Shown: piece by piece, positions 7,889 through 16,424 of the stretch | Numbering within the stretch: the stretch's first letter is position 1 | Layout: each line of letters begins with the position of its first letter | Assembly (NCBI GenBank): GCA_020444545.1 | Contig: JAHLKT010000004.1 | Span: 124,001-188,000, forward strand | Direction of reading: 5' to 3' | DNA from: Desulfarculaceae bacterium | Lineage (GTDB): Bacteria; Desulfobacterota; Desulfarculia; Desulfarculales; Desulfarculaceae | DNA length: 64,000 nt | The notes under the pieces: generated by a model | The model's input: the letters and a program-made list of their open reading frames with translations, nothing else | Databases searched by the model: none | What the model was told of the DNA's origin: nothing | Translations under genes and position numbers: made by a program

Positions 7889-9616
7889 TCAAGCCCCCAT
7901 TTCGGCCAGGAGGGCCTGCTCGGCGAACAGGTCGTGGTAGAGCCCGCCCTGGGCCAGCAGCTCGCGGTGGGTGCCCTGCTCGCGCACCCTGCCTTCGGCC
8001 AGCACGTAGATGCGCCCCGCAAAGGCCACGCTGCCCAGGCGGTGGCTGACCACCAGGGTGGTGCGCCCGGAACGCAGACGGGCCAGGTTGGCCAGGATGC
8101 GGGCCTCGGTGCCGGTATCCACGGCGGAAAGCGGGTCATCCAAGACCAGCACCGCCGGGTCGAGCAGCAGGGCCCGGGCCAGGCAGAGGCGTTGGCGCTG
8201 CCCGCCGCTCAGGGTGTGGGCCCGCTCGCCCAGCTTGGTCTCCAGACCCTTGGGCAGGGCCCGCACCTCGTCGGCCAGCTCCGCCGCCTCCAGGGCGGCC
8301 CACATGGCTTCTTCCGATGCGTCCGGCTGGCCCAGGGCCAGGTTCTTGGCCACCGTGGCGGAGAACAGGAAGGCCTCCTGAGGCACCTGCACCACATGGG
8401 CCCGCAGCTCGGCCTGGGCCAGGGAGCGCACGTCCAGGCCCTCCACCAGCACCGCGCCCTCGGGCGGCTCGTAGAGGCGGCCCAGCAGGCGCAGCAGGGT
8501 GGACTTGCCGCTGCCGATGGGCCCCACCAGGGCGGTGAGCTCGCCAGCCGGGGCGCGCAGGCTCACCCCGCTCAGGGTGTCCGTGGCCGCGCCGGGGTAG
8601 CGGTAGGTCAGGTCCTTTAGTTCCACCCCCAGCTCGGCCTCTTTGGGCAGATGCTCGGGCGAAGCCGCGTCACGCACCTGGGGCTCGGCCGAGAGCACCT
8701 CTCCCACCCGCGCCAGGGAGGCCTTGGCCCGCTGCATCAGGCTGACCACCCAGCCCAGGGCCATCATGGGCCAGGTGAGCATGCCCAGATAGGCGGTGAA
8801 GGCCACGAAGTCGCCGGCGGTGATCTTGTTGAACACGGCCAGGGGGCCGCCCATGCCCAGCACCACGGCCAGGCTGAGATTGGTGAAAAAGACCATCAAT
8901 GGGAAAAACAGGGCCATGATGCGGGCCAGGCCCAGGTTCTGCTCCAAAAATCCCCGGGCCGTGGTATCCAGGCGCTTTTCCTCGGGCCCGGCCAAGGCGT
9001 AGCTCTTGACCAGGCGCACCCCGCTGAGCACCTCGCGCACCTGCTCGGTCATGGCCGAAAAGGCCTCCTGCACCCTGTTATAGCGGTGATGGAAGCGGCG
9101 GCTCTGCTGGCGGGTGAGGATTACGATGGCCGGCATGGGCAGGATGGCCAAGAGAGCCAACAAGGGGCTGATGTAGAGCATGAAGCCGATGGCGGCCAGG
9201 CCCATGAAGGCGCCATCCACCGCCGCCACCAGGCCGATGCCCGTGGCCATGCGGATGTTGTTCAGGTCGTTGGTGGCCCGGGCCATGAGCTCGCCGGGGG
9301 GGTTGTCGTCCAAATAGCCCAGGTGCATTTCCTGGAGATGGTCGAACAGGCGGATGCGCAGATCGCGCTCCACCACCCGCGCAAAGCCCATCAAGAGCGG
9401 CCGCCACACCATGCGCAACAGGGCCATGCCCACGGCCAGGGCCAGAATGGCTCCGGCGATGGCCAGCAGGCTCTGGGCGTTGGCACGGCCATAGGTCAGG
9501 TCGTCCACCGCGTACTTGATCAAGCGGGGGATGTAGAGCTGGAACACGTCCACCAGGACCAGGGCCACGAAGCCCACGGCCAAGCCGCCGGCCTTTTGGC
9601 GCGCCAAGCGGCGCAC
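7889..9616 (-). CDS. Heterodimeric ABC exporter, degenerate-site half (BmrC/YheI-like)
   Basis: A 575-residue fused membrane/ATPase half. The ATPase has GPIGSGKS, a canonical signature LSGGQ, and Walker B VLVLDD: aspartate replaces the catalytic glutamate, so one of the two shared ATP sites is predicted to be degenerate, as in BmrC of BmrCD. It pairs with the 713-residue half downstream. The start is uncertain: the GTG at 9616 gives a rather short N-terminus, and the only good GGAGG lies about 20 nt upstream with no standard start codon at ideal spacing. The reading frame is open up to the stop of the TlpA-like gene. Confidence 0.87.
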   Translation of the reverse strand: MRRLARQKAGGLAVGFVALVLVDVFQLYIPRLIKYAVDDLTYGRANAQSLLAIAGAILALAVGMALLRMVWRPLLMGFARVVERDLRIRLFDHLQEMHLGYLDDNPPGELMARATNDLNNIRMATGIGLVAAVDGAFMGLAAIGFMLYISPLLALLAILPMPAIVILTRQQSRRFHHRYNRVQEAFSAMTEQVREVLSGVRLVKSYALAGPEEKRLDTTARGFLEQNLGLARIMALFFPLMVFFTNLSLAVVLGMGGPLAVFNKITAGDFVAFTAYLGMLTWPMMALGWVVSLMQRAKASLARVGEVLSAEPQVRDAASPEHLPKEAELGVELKDLTYRYPGAATDTLSGVSLRAPAGELTALVGPIGSGKSTLLRLLGRLYEPPEGAVLVEGLDVRSLAQAELRAHVVQVPQEAFLFSATVAKNLALGQPDASEEAMWAALEAAELADEVRALPKGLETKLGERAHTLSGGQRQRLCLARALLLDPAVLVLDDPLSAVDTGTEARILANLARLRSGRTTLVVSHRLGSVAFAGRIYVLAEGRVREQGTHRELLAQGGLYHDLFAEQALLAEMGA

Positions 9617-9665
9617 CAGGCCCGGCCCGCTGACCGCCTCCTTGTCTTGCTCCGTGGAGATGGCC

Positions 9666-11114
9666 CTACCTTTGGTAGGCCGCGCTGCAGGGACGAGTCA
9701 GGATGAATTCCCGGCTCCGGGCCAGCACGTTCTTCTGGGGGCCGATGAGCGCGGTGATCCACACCCGCAACTGGCCGCCCGGAGGCAGCTCGGGTATCTG
9801 GTCGCAACGCACGAACAGCAGGTAATCGTCCAGGAAGGTGCTGTCTATGCGGTGGTAAAGGCTCTCGGGCTCGCCGCCCCGCACCGCCCCACGGCCAAAG
9901 GAGTCCTCGGGCCACAGGTTCACCGCCATCCACAACCCCTGGTCGGTGGGCAGGTCGCTCAGTTCGGCCTTGATACTGAACAACACCCCGGGAACGCCGT
10001 CGTTCACGTAGTTTTCGTCCACCATGAGGCCCTTGATGCGTCCCATGGCCACGTCGAAGACCTGGGGCGCGCCTCCGCCACCGCCGCCGCCGGCCACGGG
10101 CGGGGCGGCCGGGGCCGGAGGACGGGCCGCCGGGGGCTGCGGGGCCGGGGGCGTGGCCGGCACGGTGCGCGGCTCATTGGTCTCGGGCTGGTCCCAGGAG
10201 AACTTCTTGGGCTCCGGGGCGGTCCCGGCGTATTGCCCGCCCACCCCGCAGGCCGAGGCGATGGGGAACTCGGGGCTGGACTCCACCACCCGCTGGTTAC
10301 TGTTGAGGATGGAGACCTGGGCCCTATAGGCCGAGGTCCCCACCAGGGGCGGTAGCTGGTCGCAGCGCACGAACATCACGAAGTATTCCAGGGACACGTC
10401 GTCGATGCGCAGGTAGAGCGTCTTCACCGGTCCGCTGCCGCCCTGGATGTTCAGGGCCAGCCACAGGCCGCGCACGCTGCGCTGGTCGGCCACGTCGGCC
10501 ACCACGTGAACGTTGAGGCCCTTTTGGCCGTCCACCAGCTCGTTGCCGGTCACCCACAGATCGATGAAGCGCGACTGGCCAGGCTGGCGGCGCTGGGTGC
10601 GGGCCGCCTCGGGCTGGGGATTTCTGGCCGCGGCCAGATAGGGCCCCACCGCGGCCATGAGATGGGGCCGCGACACCGGCCCCTCGAAACGGTGCATCAC
10701 CCGCCCCTGGGGGCTGATGATCAGGGTGGTGGGCAACACCCGCACCCCGGCGTTGGCCTGGGCCCAGTCCACCTGACCCAAGACCACCGGCATCTGCAAA
10801 CCCAGGCGAGCCACGAAGGGCTTGACCGCCTGGCGACCTCCCTGGTCCACGCTGAAAGCTATGGCGCTGACCCCCCGCCCGGCGTATTCCTTGGCGAACT
10901 TGTCCAGCTTGGGCAGGGCCCGCCGGCAGGGCTTGCACCAGGTGGCGAAGAACTCCAACACCACCACCCGCCCCCGGAATTGGGACAGGTTCAGGTTGCC
11001 TCCGTCCAGGGTGGGCAGGTCGAAGTTCAGGGCGGGAGGCGGCGCGGCTTGAACACCCACGGCCGCTAGGGATATGAGGAGGCAGATTAGCAACGCGGAC
11101 AGGGCCTTGGCCAT
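9666..11114 (-). CDS. Secreted TlpA-like thioredoxin with duplicated C-terminal module
   Basis: 482 residues from ATG 11114 (AAGGAG 6 nt upstream). A signal peptide covers about residues 1-23. The thioredoxin/TlpA domain is about 24-162 with active site WCKPC (59-63) and cis-Pro PTT (128-130). Two homologous modules follow (about 183-289 and 352-476). Each contains GLW(L/M)A(L/V)N, then LY.RID and FVRCDQ, and ends near a second cysteine; they are joined by a Pro/Ala-rich linker and a seven-glycine run. Cysteine spacing matches in the two copies (C251-C289, C437-C476). It is probably a periplasmic thiol reductase fused to binding modules. It is first in the minus-strand run with the ABC exporter. 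Confidence 0.85.
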   Translation of the reverse strand: MAKALSALLICLLISLAAVGVQAAPPPALNFDLPTLDGGNLNLSQFRGRVVVLEFFATWCKPCRRALPKLDKFAKEYAGRGVSAIAFSVDQGGRQAVKPFVARLGLQMPVVLGQVDWAQANAGVRVLPTTLIISPQGRVMHRFEGPVSRPHLMAAVGPYLAAARNPQPEAARTQRRQPGQSRFIDLWVTGNELVDGQKGLNVHVVADVADQRSVRGLWLALNIQGGSGPVKTLYLRIDDVSLEYFVMFVRCDQLPPLVGTSAYRAQVSILNSNQRVVESSPEFPIASACGVGGQYAGTAPEPKKFSWDQPETNEPRTVPATPPAPQPPAARPPAPAAPPVAGGGGGGGAPQVFDVAMGRIKGLMVDENYVNDGVPGVLFSIKAELSDLPTDQGLWMAVNLWPEDSFGRGAVRGGEPESLYHRIDSTFLDDYLLFVRCDQIPELPPGGQLRVWITALIGPQKNVLARSREFILTRPCSAAYQR

Positions 11115-11143
11115 GTTCACTCCTTGGCGGTTAGCTCTAACAG

Positions 11144-11171
11144 ATAATACCATTTGGCCGCGCCGGGGCAA
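11144..11171 (-). promoter_or_regulatory. Sigma70-type promoter for the TlpA-like gene
   Basis: On the minus strand: TTGCCC, a 16-nt spacer, TATTAT, then about 30 nt to the start codon. It is back to back with the promoter of the RNase II-like gene. Confidence 0.55.
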
Positions 11172-11172
11172 G

Positions 11173-11201
11173 TTGACACCCTTGGATGCCCCCGGTAGAC
11201 T
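11173..11201 (+). promoter_or_regulatory. Sigma70-type promoter for the RNase II-like gene
   Basis: TTGACA (11173-11178), a 17-nt spacer, TAGACT (11196-11201), 33 nt before the start codon. The -10 box lies inside a perfect dyad (11194-11209). Confidence 0.6.
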
Positions 11202-11209
11202 GGTCTACC
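11194..11209. promoter_or_regulatory. Operator-like dyad between divergent genes
   Basis: GGTAGACTGGTCTACC is a perfect 7-2-7 inverted repeat. It covers the -10 box of the rightward promoter and lies about 23 bp from the -35 of the leftward one. There is no T-run, so it is not a terminator. Position and symmetry suggest a repressor site; the regulator is unknown. Confidence 0.5.
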
Positions 11210-11234
11210 CAATTCCCGGCGAAAGCTAGCAATC

Positions 11235-13217
11235 ATGTCTGACCCCATAGGCCACCTGGTCGAATTCATCGAAAAGAACCGCGTGGAGCTGGGCCTGGTT
11301 TTGGCGGCCAAGAAAAACCGCCTCAACCTGCTCACCGTGGCGGGCCGCCAGGCGTCGCTCTCCACCAGCCGGATTCTGTTGATGTCCCCGGCGGCCATGG
11401 GCCCGGACGCCCCCCGCGCGGCCCAGCAGGAATACCTGCAAAACCTGCAGGAGCGGCGCGAGGAGCTGGCCGCCCAGGTGGACGTGGCCGAGCTGTGGGA
11501 GCTGGTGCACGAGGAGGATGAGCCCCTGCCGCTGAAGGACCTGGCCGAGCTGGCCTTCGGTCCCTCCCTGGATCATGACCAGACCTCGGCCGCCCTCAGG
11601 GCCCTGTTCAACGAGCGCACCCACTTCCGTCTGGCGGGCAACCAGTTCTTGCCCTTCAGCGTGGAGCAGTTGGAGGCCAAGGCCCTGCAAGCCGAGCGCG
11701 AGGCCGAGCGCCAGGCCCAGGTTGACCAGGCGGTTGAGTTCCTCAAGTCCCTGCCCGACAGCGGCCCCTGCCCCGAGCCTCCGGCCGAGCTGGCTGATCA
11801 GCTCCGCGACCTTTTGGTGTTCCAGGAAGACAGCCCCAGCGTCAAGCTGGCCAAGGAGGTGGTGAGCGCGGCGGGCATCGGCGGGCCCAAGGACCTGTTG
11901 GCCTTGCTGGTGCGCCTGGGCGTCCTGCCGCCCCATGCCAACCTGGAGCTGTTGCGCCAGGGATTCAGGGCCGACTTCCCGCCCGAGGTGATGGAGCAGG
12001 CCCTGGCCCTGGACCCGGCCCAGGCCGGGCCGGAGCGCAGCGACCTCACCGGGCTCTACACCTTCACCATCGACGGCGCCTTTACCACCGACTTCGACGA
12101 CGCCCTTTCCTTCGAGCCCGACGACAGCGGCGGAGCCACCCTGGGGGTGCACATCACCGACGCCGGGGCCATCATGCCGCTGACCGGGCCGCTGGAAGAC
12201 GAAGCCCGCGCCCGGGCCACCTCGCTCTATCTGCCCGATGACCGCCTGCCCATGCTGCCCCCGGCCCTCAGCGAGGACCAGCTTTCGCTCAAGCAAGGCC
12301 AGGTACGCCCCGCCCTGTCGGTGCTGGCCCGCCTGGACGCCGAGGGTCGCCTCATCGAGTACCGCCTGGAGCGCAGCGTGATTCAGGTGCACCAGCGCCT
12401 GACCTACGACGAGACCGACGACATGCTCGACAGCGACCGGCGCATGGCCGGGATGCACCGCATGTGTCATGCCCTGCGCTCGCGGCGCATGGAGGCCGGA
12501 GCCTACTTCCTGCCCCTGCCCGAGGTGCTGGTGGGAGTGGACCCGGCCACCCAGGAGGTGTGGGTGCGGCGTATCGACCGCAACGGCCCCAGCCGGGAGA
12601 TGGTGGCCGAGACCGCTATCCTGGGCAACTGGCTCTTTGCCCTGTTTTTGGCCGAGTCCGGGGCCCCGGCCCTGTTCCGCACCCAGGGCAAGCCCTCCGA
12701 GCCCATCGAGGAGCGCGACCCCAGCGACATCTACCATCACTTCAAGCAGCGCCGCCTGCTGAACCGGGTGGACATAACCACCAAGCCCGGCCTGCACTCC
12801 AGCCTGGGCATCCATCCCTACACCCACGCCACCAGCCCCATCCGGCGCTACCTGGATTTGGTGATGCAGCGCCAGATCGGCAGCGTGCTCTGCGGCGGCC
12901 CGCCGCTCTACAGCAAGCAGCAGCTCAAGGAGCTGGCCATGGAGCTGGAGCCCACCGTGCGGCGAGCCATGAAGGTGCGCCAGGCGCGGCAGCGCTACTG
13001 GCTCCTCACCTGGCTCAAGGCCCGCCAGGACCAGGCCCATCCGGCCGTGGTAATGGAGCGCCAGACGCGCCGCTGGCAGATTCTGCTCACCGACATCATG
13101 ATGCTGGTGACCATACCGGCCAACCAGGGCAAGAACCTGGCGCCCGGCATGGAGGTGGAGCTGATGATCGAGCGCATCGACCCCTTTGACGACATCCTCA
13201 GGGTGAAGCTGGCCTAG
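11235..13217 (+). CDS. RNase II/RNB-domain exoribonuclease
   Basis: 660 residues. The RNB catalytic domain occupies roughly 270-560, with the metal-binding aspartates D280, D286, D288 and D289 in the motif TIDGAFTTDFDDAL, matching the D-x5-D-x-DD spacing of E. coli RNase II. The N-terminal 250 residues contain a winged-helix-like region instead of a clear cold-shock pair. The C-terminus is a short beta-rich S1-like region. It degrades single-stranded RNA 3' to 5' in the cytoplasm. It is a lone gene divergent from the TlpA-like gene; its stop lies 3 nt from the stop of the next, convergent gene. Whether it is RNase II or a specialised paralogue cannot be told. Confidence 0.88.
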   Translation: MSDPIGHLVEFIEKNRVELGLVLAAKKNRLNLLTVAGRQASLSTSRILLMSPAAMGPDAPRAAQQEYLQNLQERREELAAQVDVAELWELVHEEDEPLPLKDLAELAFGPSLDHDQTSAALRALFNERTHFRLAGNQFLPFSVEQLEAKALQAEREAERQAQVDQAVEFLKSLPDSGPCPEPPAELADQLRDLLVFQEDSPSVKLAKEVVSAAGIGGPKDLLALLVRLGVLPPHANLELLRQGFRADFPPEVMEQALALDPAQAGPERSDLTGLYTFTIDGAFTTDFDDALSFEPDDSGGATLGVHITDAGAIMPLTGPLEDEARARATSLYLPDDRLPMLPPALSEDQLSLKQGQVRPALSVLARLDAEGRLIEYRLERSVIQVHQRLTYDETDDMLDSDRRMAGMHRMCHALRSRRMEAGAYFLPLPEVLVGVDPATQEVWVRRIDRNGPSREMVAETAILGNWLFALFLAESGAPALFRTQGKPSEPIEERDPSDIYHHFKQRRLLNRVDITTKPGLHSSLGIHPYTHATSPIRRYLDLVMQRQIGSVLCGGPPLYSKQQLKELAMELEPTVRRAMKVRQARQRYWLLTWLKARQDQAHPAVVMERQTRRWQILLTDIMMLVTIPANQGKNLAPGMEVELMIERIDPFDDILRVKLA

Positions 13218-13220
13218 CCT

Positions 13221-13691
13221 TTACCCGTTTGTCTTGCCTGCGAGGTGGTATATCTCGATGGCCAGCACGGCCACCATGCGCACCTTTTCGGGCAGCATTT
13301 GTTCGCCCGCGCCATGGCCGCAGTGCTTGGCGATCGCCTCTAGCCCGGCCAGCTTTTCGGCCTGGTCCTCCACCACCCGGCAGGCGCCCAGGCCCACCAC
13401 CGAGCGGTAGCGGGTGTCCCATTCGCAGGGCTGCTCGGCCTTGACGAACTCCACGCCCTCCATGACCGTGAAGCTCACCCTCGGGTTGGCGGCCAGAATC
13501 TCCATCTTCAGGCCCTTGACCCCGGTGTGCATGTAGATGCGGCCATCATGCAGGCCGTAGTTCATGGGCACCACGTAGGGCTGGCCATCGGAGCACAGAG
13601 CCAGGCTGAGCAGGTTGCCCCGCTCCAGAATGCCCATGACCAGGGCCTCGTCAGTGATGTGCATCTTTTCCTTGCGGGGAGCGCGCCGCAT
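13221..13691 (-). CDS. Pyridoxamine 5'-phosphate oxidase-family flavin-binding protein
   Basis: 156 residues with the split-barrel FMN-binding fold. The region LSLALCSDGQPYVVPMNYG and the later CEWDTRYRSVVGLG are typical of the NimA-like branch of the PNPOx family (putative flavin-nucleotide-binding proteins, some linked to nitroimidazole reduction). The ATG follows GGGAGG. It starts 2 nt after the stop of the DUF3524 gene, so the two are probably cotranscribed. The actual substrate is unknown; the genomic context argues for neither pyridoxal metabolism nor drug resistance. Confidence 0.78.
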   Translation of the reverse strand: MRRAPRKEKMHITDEALVMGILERGNLLSLALCSDGQPYVVPMNYGLHDGRIYMHTGVKGLKMEILAANPRVSFTVMEGVEFVKAEQPCEWDTRYRSVVGLGACRVVEDQAEKLAGLEAIAKHCGHGAGEQMLPEKVRMVAVLAIEIYHLAGKTNG

Positions 13692-13693
13692 CT

Positions 13694-14830
13694 TCAGCCT
13701 CCCTTGATGGTTTGCTCGATCATCTCGCGCCAGGCCGGGGCCTGGGCCTGCCAGGTGTAGCTTTCGGCCAGGCGACGCCAGTCCCCGCGCCGCGCCGCCT
13801 GGGGATCAACCGCCAAGTCGCGCAGAGCCGGACGCAGGCCGCCATGGCCGTAGCGCAGCTCTGGAGAATAAAGCTCGGGGTAGACCAGGGCGTCGGGCAC
13901 CAGGGGGCGGCAACCGGCCCACACCGCCTCGGCCACGGACATGCCGAAGTACTCCTGCTGGGCCGTGGAAACCGCCACATCGGCCCAGAACAGCCAGCGC
14001 CAGTATTCGCGCCGATCGTCCACATGACCCCACTGCTTGACGCGCGCGCCCAGGCTCTGCCGCGCGGCCACGAACACGGCGGGCGGCTTGGCCGGGGCGG
14101 GCCCCAGCACGGCCAGCTCAAAGGCCAGGCCCTCGCTGGCCAGCGCGTCCAGGGCCGCGAAAAAGCGCTTCGGGTCCTTGTCTTGGGCCCAGCGGTGGTT
14201 CCACAGGATACGCAGGGGCCCCTCGCGCGGCTCGCGTTCCAGGCCCGCCGCCTCGCCCGGGTCGATGGGCATGGGCAGGGCCGCGCTCTTAGCCGCGATC
14301 TCATCGGCCAAGCCCAGGGGCCGCATGTCGGGCAGGCGAGTTTCCAGCTCGCGGGCGGCAGCCAAAAACTCGTTGCGATGAAACTGGGAGTTGAACACTA
14401 CCCGCCGGGCAGCCTGGGCCGTGGTCAGGTTGCTGAAGGCCAGATACAGGTCGCGCTCTTGCAGCGAGGCTCCGGCCCGGCCAGGCGCGGGATAAGCCAG
14501 CTGGTTCTCGTGGAACACCACTAGGGCAGGCACCGTGGCCAGAGAGGGGACCAGGCCCCGCAGCTCGGCCAGTCCCAGCATGTCCGAGCAAACCAGGCCG
14601 TCCCAGGGCCGGGCCAGCTCTTCAGCCGCCGCGCGGGCCAGGTAGGCCGCCGCGCCGCGCATGCGCCAGCGCCAGTGGCGGCCGGGCAGGCCCAGGGCGC
14701 TCCAGCGGGCGGGCGCGTGGGCCATGAGCCCGCGCATGAAAGCGGCGTGGCTGGCCGTGAGGTAGGGCTCCACAAAAAGCAGGCGCGGGCCTTGTGAGCC
14801 CGCGCGCAGGATGGTCAGGTCCGCTGCCAC
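13694..14830 (-). CDS. DUF3524 GT-B protein, tRNA-queuosine mannosyltransferase-like
   Basis: 378 residues. The N-terminal half carries the DUF3524/QTMAN signatures in order: EPYLTASH (21-28), LPGRHWRWRMRG (48-59), SDMLGLAELRGL (82-93), FHENQLAYP (106-114) and NSQFHRNEF. The C-terminal half is a glycosyltransferase donor domain (NHRWAQDKDP; an EYFG..VAEA retaining-type motif). In animals this family (GTDC1/QTMAN) adds mannose to queuosine of tRNA-Asp; bacterial members are mostly uncharacterised. It starts at GTG, 1 nt after the stop of a GlmU-like gene, in a run with hisH-hisF. The family call is firm; the tRNA substrate is inferred from family only. Confidence 0.8.
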   Translation of the reverse strand: MAADLTILRAGSQGPRLLFVEPYLTASHAAFMRGLMAHAPARWSALGLPGRHWRWRMRGAAAYLARAAAEELARPWDGLVCSDMLGLAELRGLVPSLATVPALVVFHENQLAYPAPGRAGASLQERDLYLAFSNLTTAQAARRVVFNSQFHRNEFLAAARELETRLPDMRPLGLADEIAAKSAALPMPIDPGEAAGLEREPREGPLRILWNHRWAQDKDPKRFFAALDALASEGLAFELAVLGPAPAKPPAVFVAARQSLGARVKQWGHVDDRREYWRWLFWADVAVSTAQQEYFGMSVAEAVWAGCRPLVPDALVYPELYSPELRYGHGGLRPALRDLAVDPQAARRGDWRRLAESYTWQAQAPAWREMIEQTIKGG

Positions 14831-14831
14831 C

Positions 14832-15635
14832 TCAGCGGATCACGCTCTTGGCCTTGTGGAAACCGGCGGGCACGCTGGTGCAGGGGGCCACCAGACTGCC
14901 CCGGCCTAGAACGGTGCCCGGGTTGGTCACGCTGTTGCACCCGGTCTGGCAGTCATCGCCCATGATGGCCCCGAACTTGCGCCGGGCCACGTGATACACC
15001 GTGTCCCCGGCCTTGATGTGATAGGGCCGCTCCACGATCTTGAGGTTGGCCAGCTTGGTGCCCGCGCCCAGGTTTACTTCCCGGCCCAGGATGGAATCGC
15101 CCAGGTAGGCGAAGTGCCCGGCCTTGGCCCCGTCGAGCATCACCGAGTTTTTCATCTCCGTGGTGTGGCCCACCACGCAGCCCACCCCCACCAGACAGGC
15201 TCCGCGCAGATAGGCCCCCTGGCGCACCTCGGTGCCCGGCCCGATGTAGGTGGGGCCCTTGAGTAGCGCGCCGGGTTCCACCACCGCGCCCGGAGCGATG
15301 TGCACCTGATCGTCCATGAACACCGCGCCCGCATAGACCACGGTGGCGTCCTCCACCTCGCGGTCTCCCAGGAGCACCCGCATCTGGCCTTTGGTGGGGT
15401 CCCCGCCCAGTAGCTTGAAGTCGCTGTCGAACACCCGGCCGTGATGCAAGACCACGGTGCGGGGCACCGTCTCGCCGCTGCCGCGCAGCAGGGCCCCGGT
15501 GCGGCCCGCGTCGTCCACCAGGGCGGCGGCATAGGCCTTGATCTTGTCCAGCGCCTCCCACACCGCCTCGGCTCCCTGGAACAGATCGGCGAAGGTGGCC
15601 CCGTCCAAAGCGAACAGGTCTGACGCGGATACCAT
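14832..15635 (-). CDS. GlmU-like left-handed beta-helix protein (acyltransferase-type)
   Basis: 267 residues. From about residue 85 on, hexapeptide repeats form a left-handed beta-helix, with a GlmU C-domain-like segment GHTTEMKNSVMLDGAKAGHF and later LGAGTKLANLKI. The N-terminal 80 residues are short and helical and cannot hold a nucleotidyltransferase domain, so it differs from bifunctional GlmU. Proteins like this are annotated as glucosamine-1-phosphate N-acetyltransferase or UDP-GlcNAc pyrophosphorylase-related. The substrate is unproven. It lies between hisF (9 nt) and the DUF3524 glycosyltransferase (1 nt) in an apparent operon, so a sugar-nucleotide role is plausible. Confidence 0.75.
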   Translation of the reverse strand: MVSASDLFALDGATFADLFQGAEAVWEALDKIKAYAAALVDDAGRTGALLRGSGETVPRTVVLHHGRVFDSDFKLLGGDPTKGQMRVLLGDREVEDATVVYAGAVFMDDQVHIAPGAVVEPGALLKGPTYIGPGTEVRQGAYLRGACLVGVGCVVGHTTEMKNSVMLDGAKAGHFAYLGDSILGREVNLGAGTKLANLKIVERPYHIKAGDTVYHVARRKFGAIMGDDCQTGCNSVTNPGTVLGRGSLVAPCTSVPAGFHKAKSVIR

Positions 15636-15644
15636 GGCTGCCCC

Positions 15645-16424
15645 CTACCAGTATTTGCGGACCAGCACGCCCTCTCCGGCCAGGTGGTCCTTGATCTCGG
15701 CCACGGTGTAGTGGCCGTAGTGGGTCATGGAAGCGATGAGCGCGGCGTCGGCCTTGCCCTTGGTGAGCACCTCGGCCAGGTGCTCCGGCTTGCCCGCCCC
15801 GCCCGAGGCTATCACCGGGATGGACACGTGGGTGGAGATCAGCTCGGTGAGCGTCATCTCGTAGCCCTCCTGGGTGCCGTCGGCGTCGATGCTGTTCAAG
15901 CATATCTCGCCGGCCCCCAGGCGCTGGGCCTCCTGGGCCCACCACAAGGCGTCGAGGCCCATGTGCTTGCGGCCGCCGTGGATCACGATCTCGTAGCCGC
16001 TGGGGATTTGCTCGCTCACCGGCACCTTGAGCACATCCATGCCCAGCACCACGCACTGGGAGCCGAAGGCCTCGGCCCCCTGGCTGATGATCTCGGGGTT
16101 CTTCACCGCCGCCGAGTTCACGCTGATCTTCTCGGCCCCGGCCAACAGCACCGCGCGCATGTCTTCCACATTGCGCAGGCCGCCGCCCACCGAAAAGGGC
16201 ATGAAGATGCGCTCGGCCACCCGGCGCACCACGTCCAGCATGATGTCGCGGGCCTCGTGGCTGGCAGTGATGTCGTAGAACACCAGCTCGTCGGCGCCTT
16301 GCTTGTAGTAGAACTCGGCCATCTCCACCGGATCGCCGATGTCCACGTTGCCCTTGAACTTGATGCCCTTGGTCAGCTTGCCGTCGCGCACGTCCAAACA
16401 GGGGATGATTCGCTTAGAGAGCAT
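15645..16424 (-). CDS. hisF: Imidazole glycerol phosphate synthase subunit HisF
   Basis: 259-residue TIM barrel. The catalytic aspartates are at the canonical positions D11 (PCLDV) and D130 (VLGMDV). The phosphate-binding loops ([15 protein letters not shown]) are present. With HisH it converts PRFAR plus ammonia into imidazole glycerol phosphate and AICAR. The ATG lies inside the end of hisH (11-nt overlap), with AAGGAGG about 6 nt before it, so synthesis of the two subunits is coupled. Other his genes (hisB, hisA) are 43 kb away in this window. Confidence 0.93.
   Translation of the reverse strand: MLSKRIIPCLDVRDGKLTKGIKFKGNVDIGDPVEMAEFYYKQGADELVFYDITASHEARDIMLDVVRRVAERIFMPFSVGGGLRNVEDMRAVLLAGAEKISVNSAAVKNPEIISQGAEAFGSQCVVLGMDVLKVPVSEQIPSGYEIVIHGGRKHMGLDALWWAQEAQRLGAGEICLNSIDADGTQEGYEMTLTELISTHVSIPVIASGGAGKPEHLAEVLTKGKADAALIASMTHYGHYTVAEIKDHLAGEGVLVRKYW

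Noticed and set aside
6548-8620. 690-codon open frame on the plus strand
   Set aside because: It is the shadow of the two ABC exporter genes; high GC leaves few stops. The opposite strand has all ABC motifs.
11226-13040. 604-codon frame opposite the RNase II-like gene
   Set aside because: Repetitive composition of Gly/Gln/His typical of antisense GC-rich frames; the RNB motifs are on the other strand.
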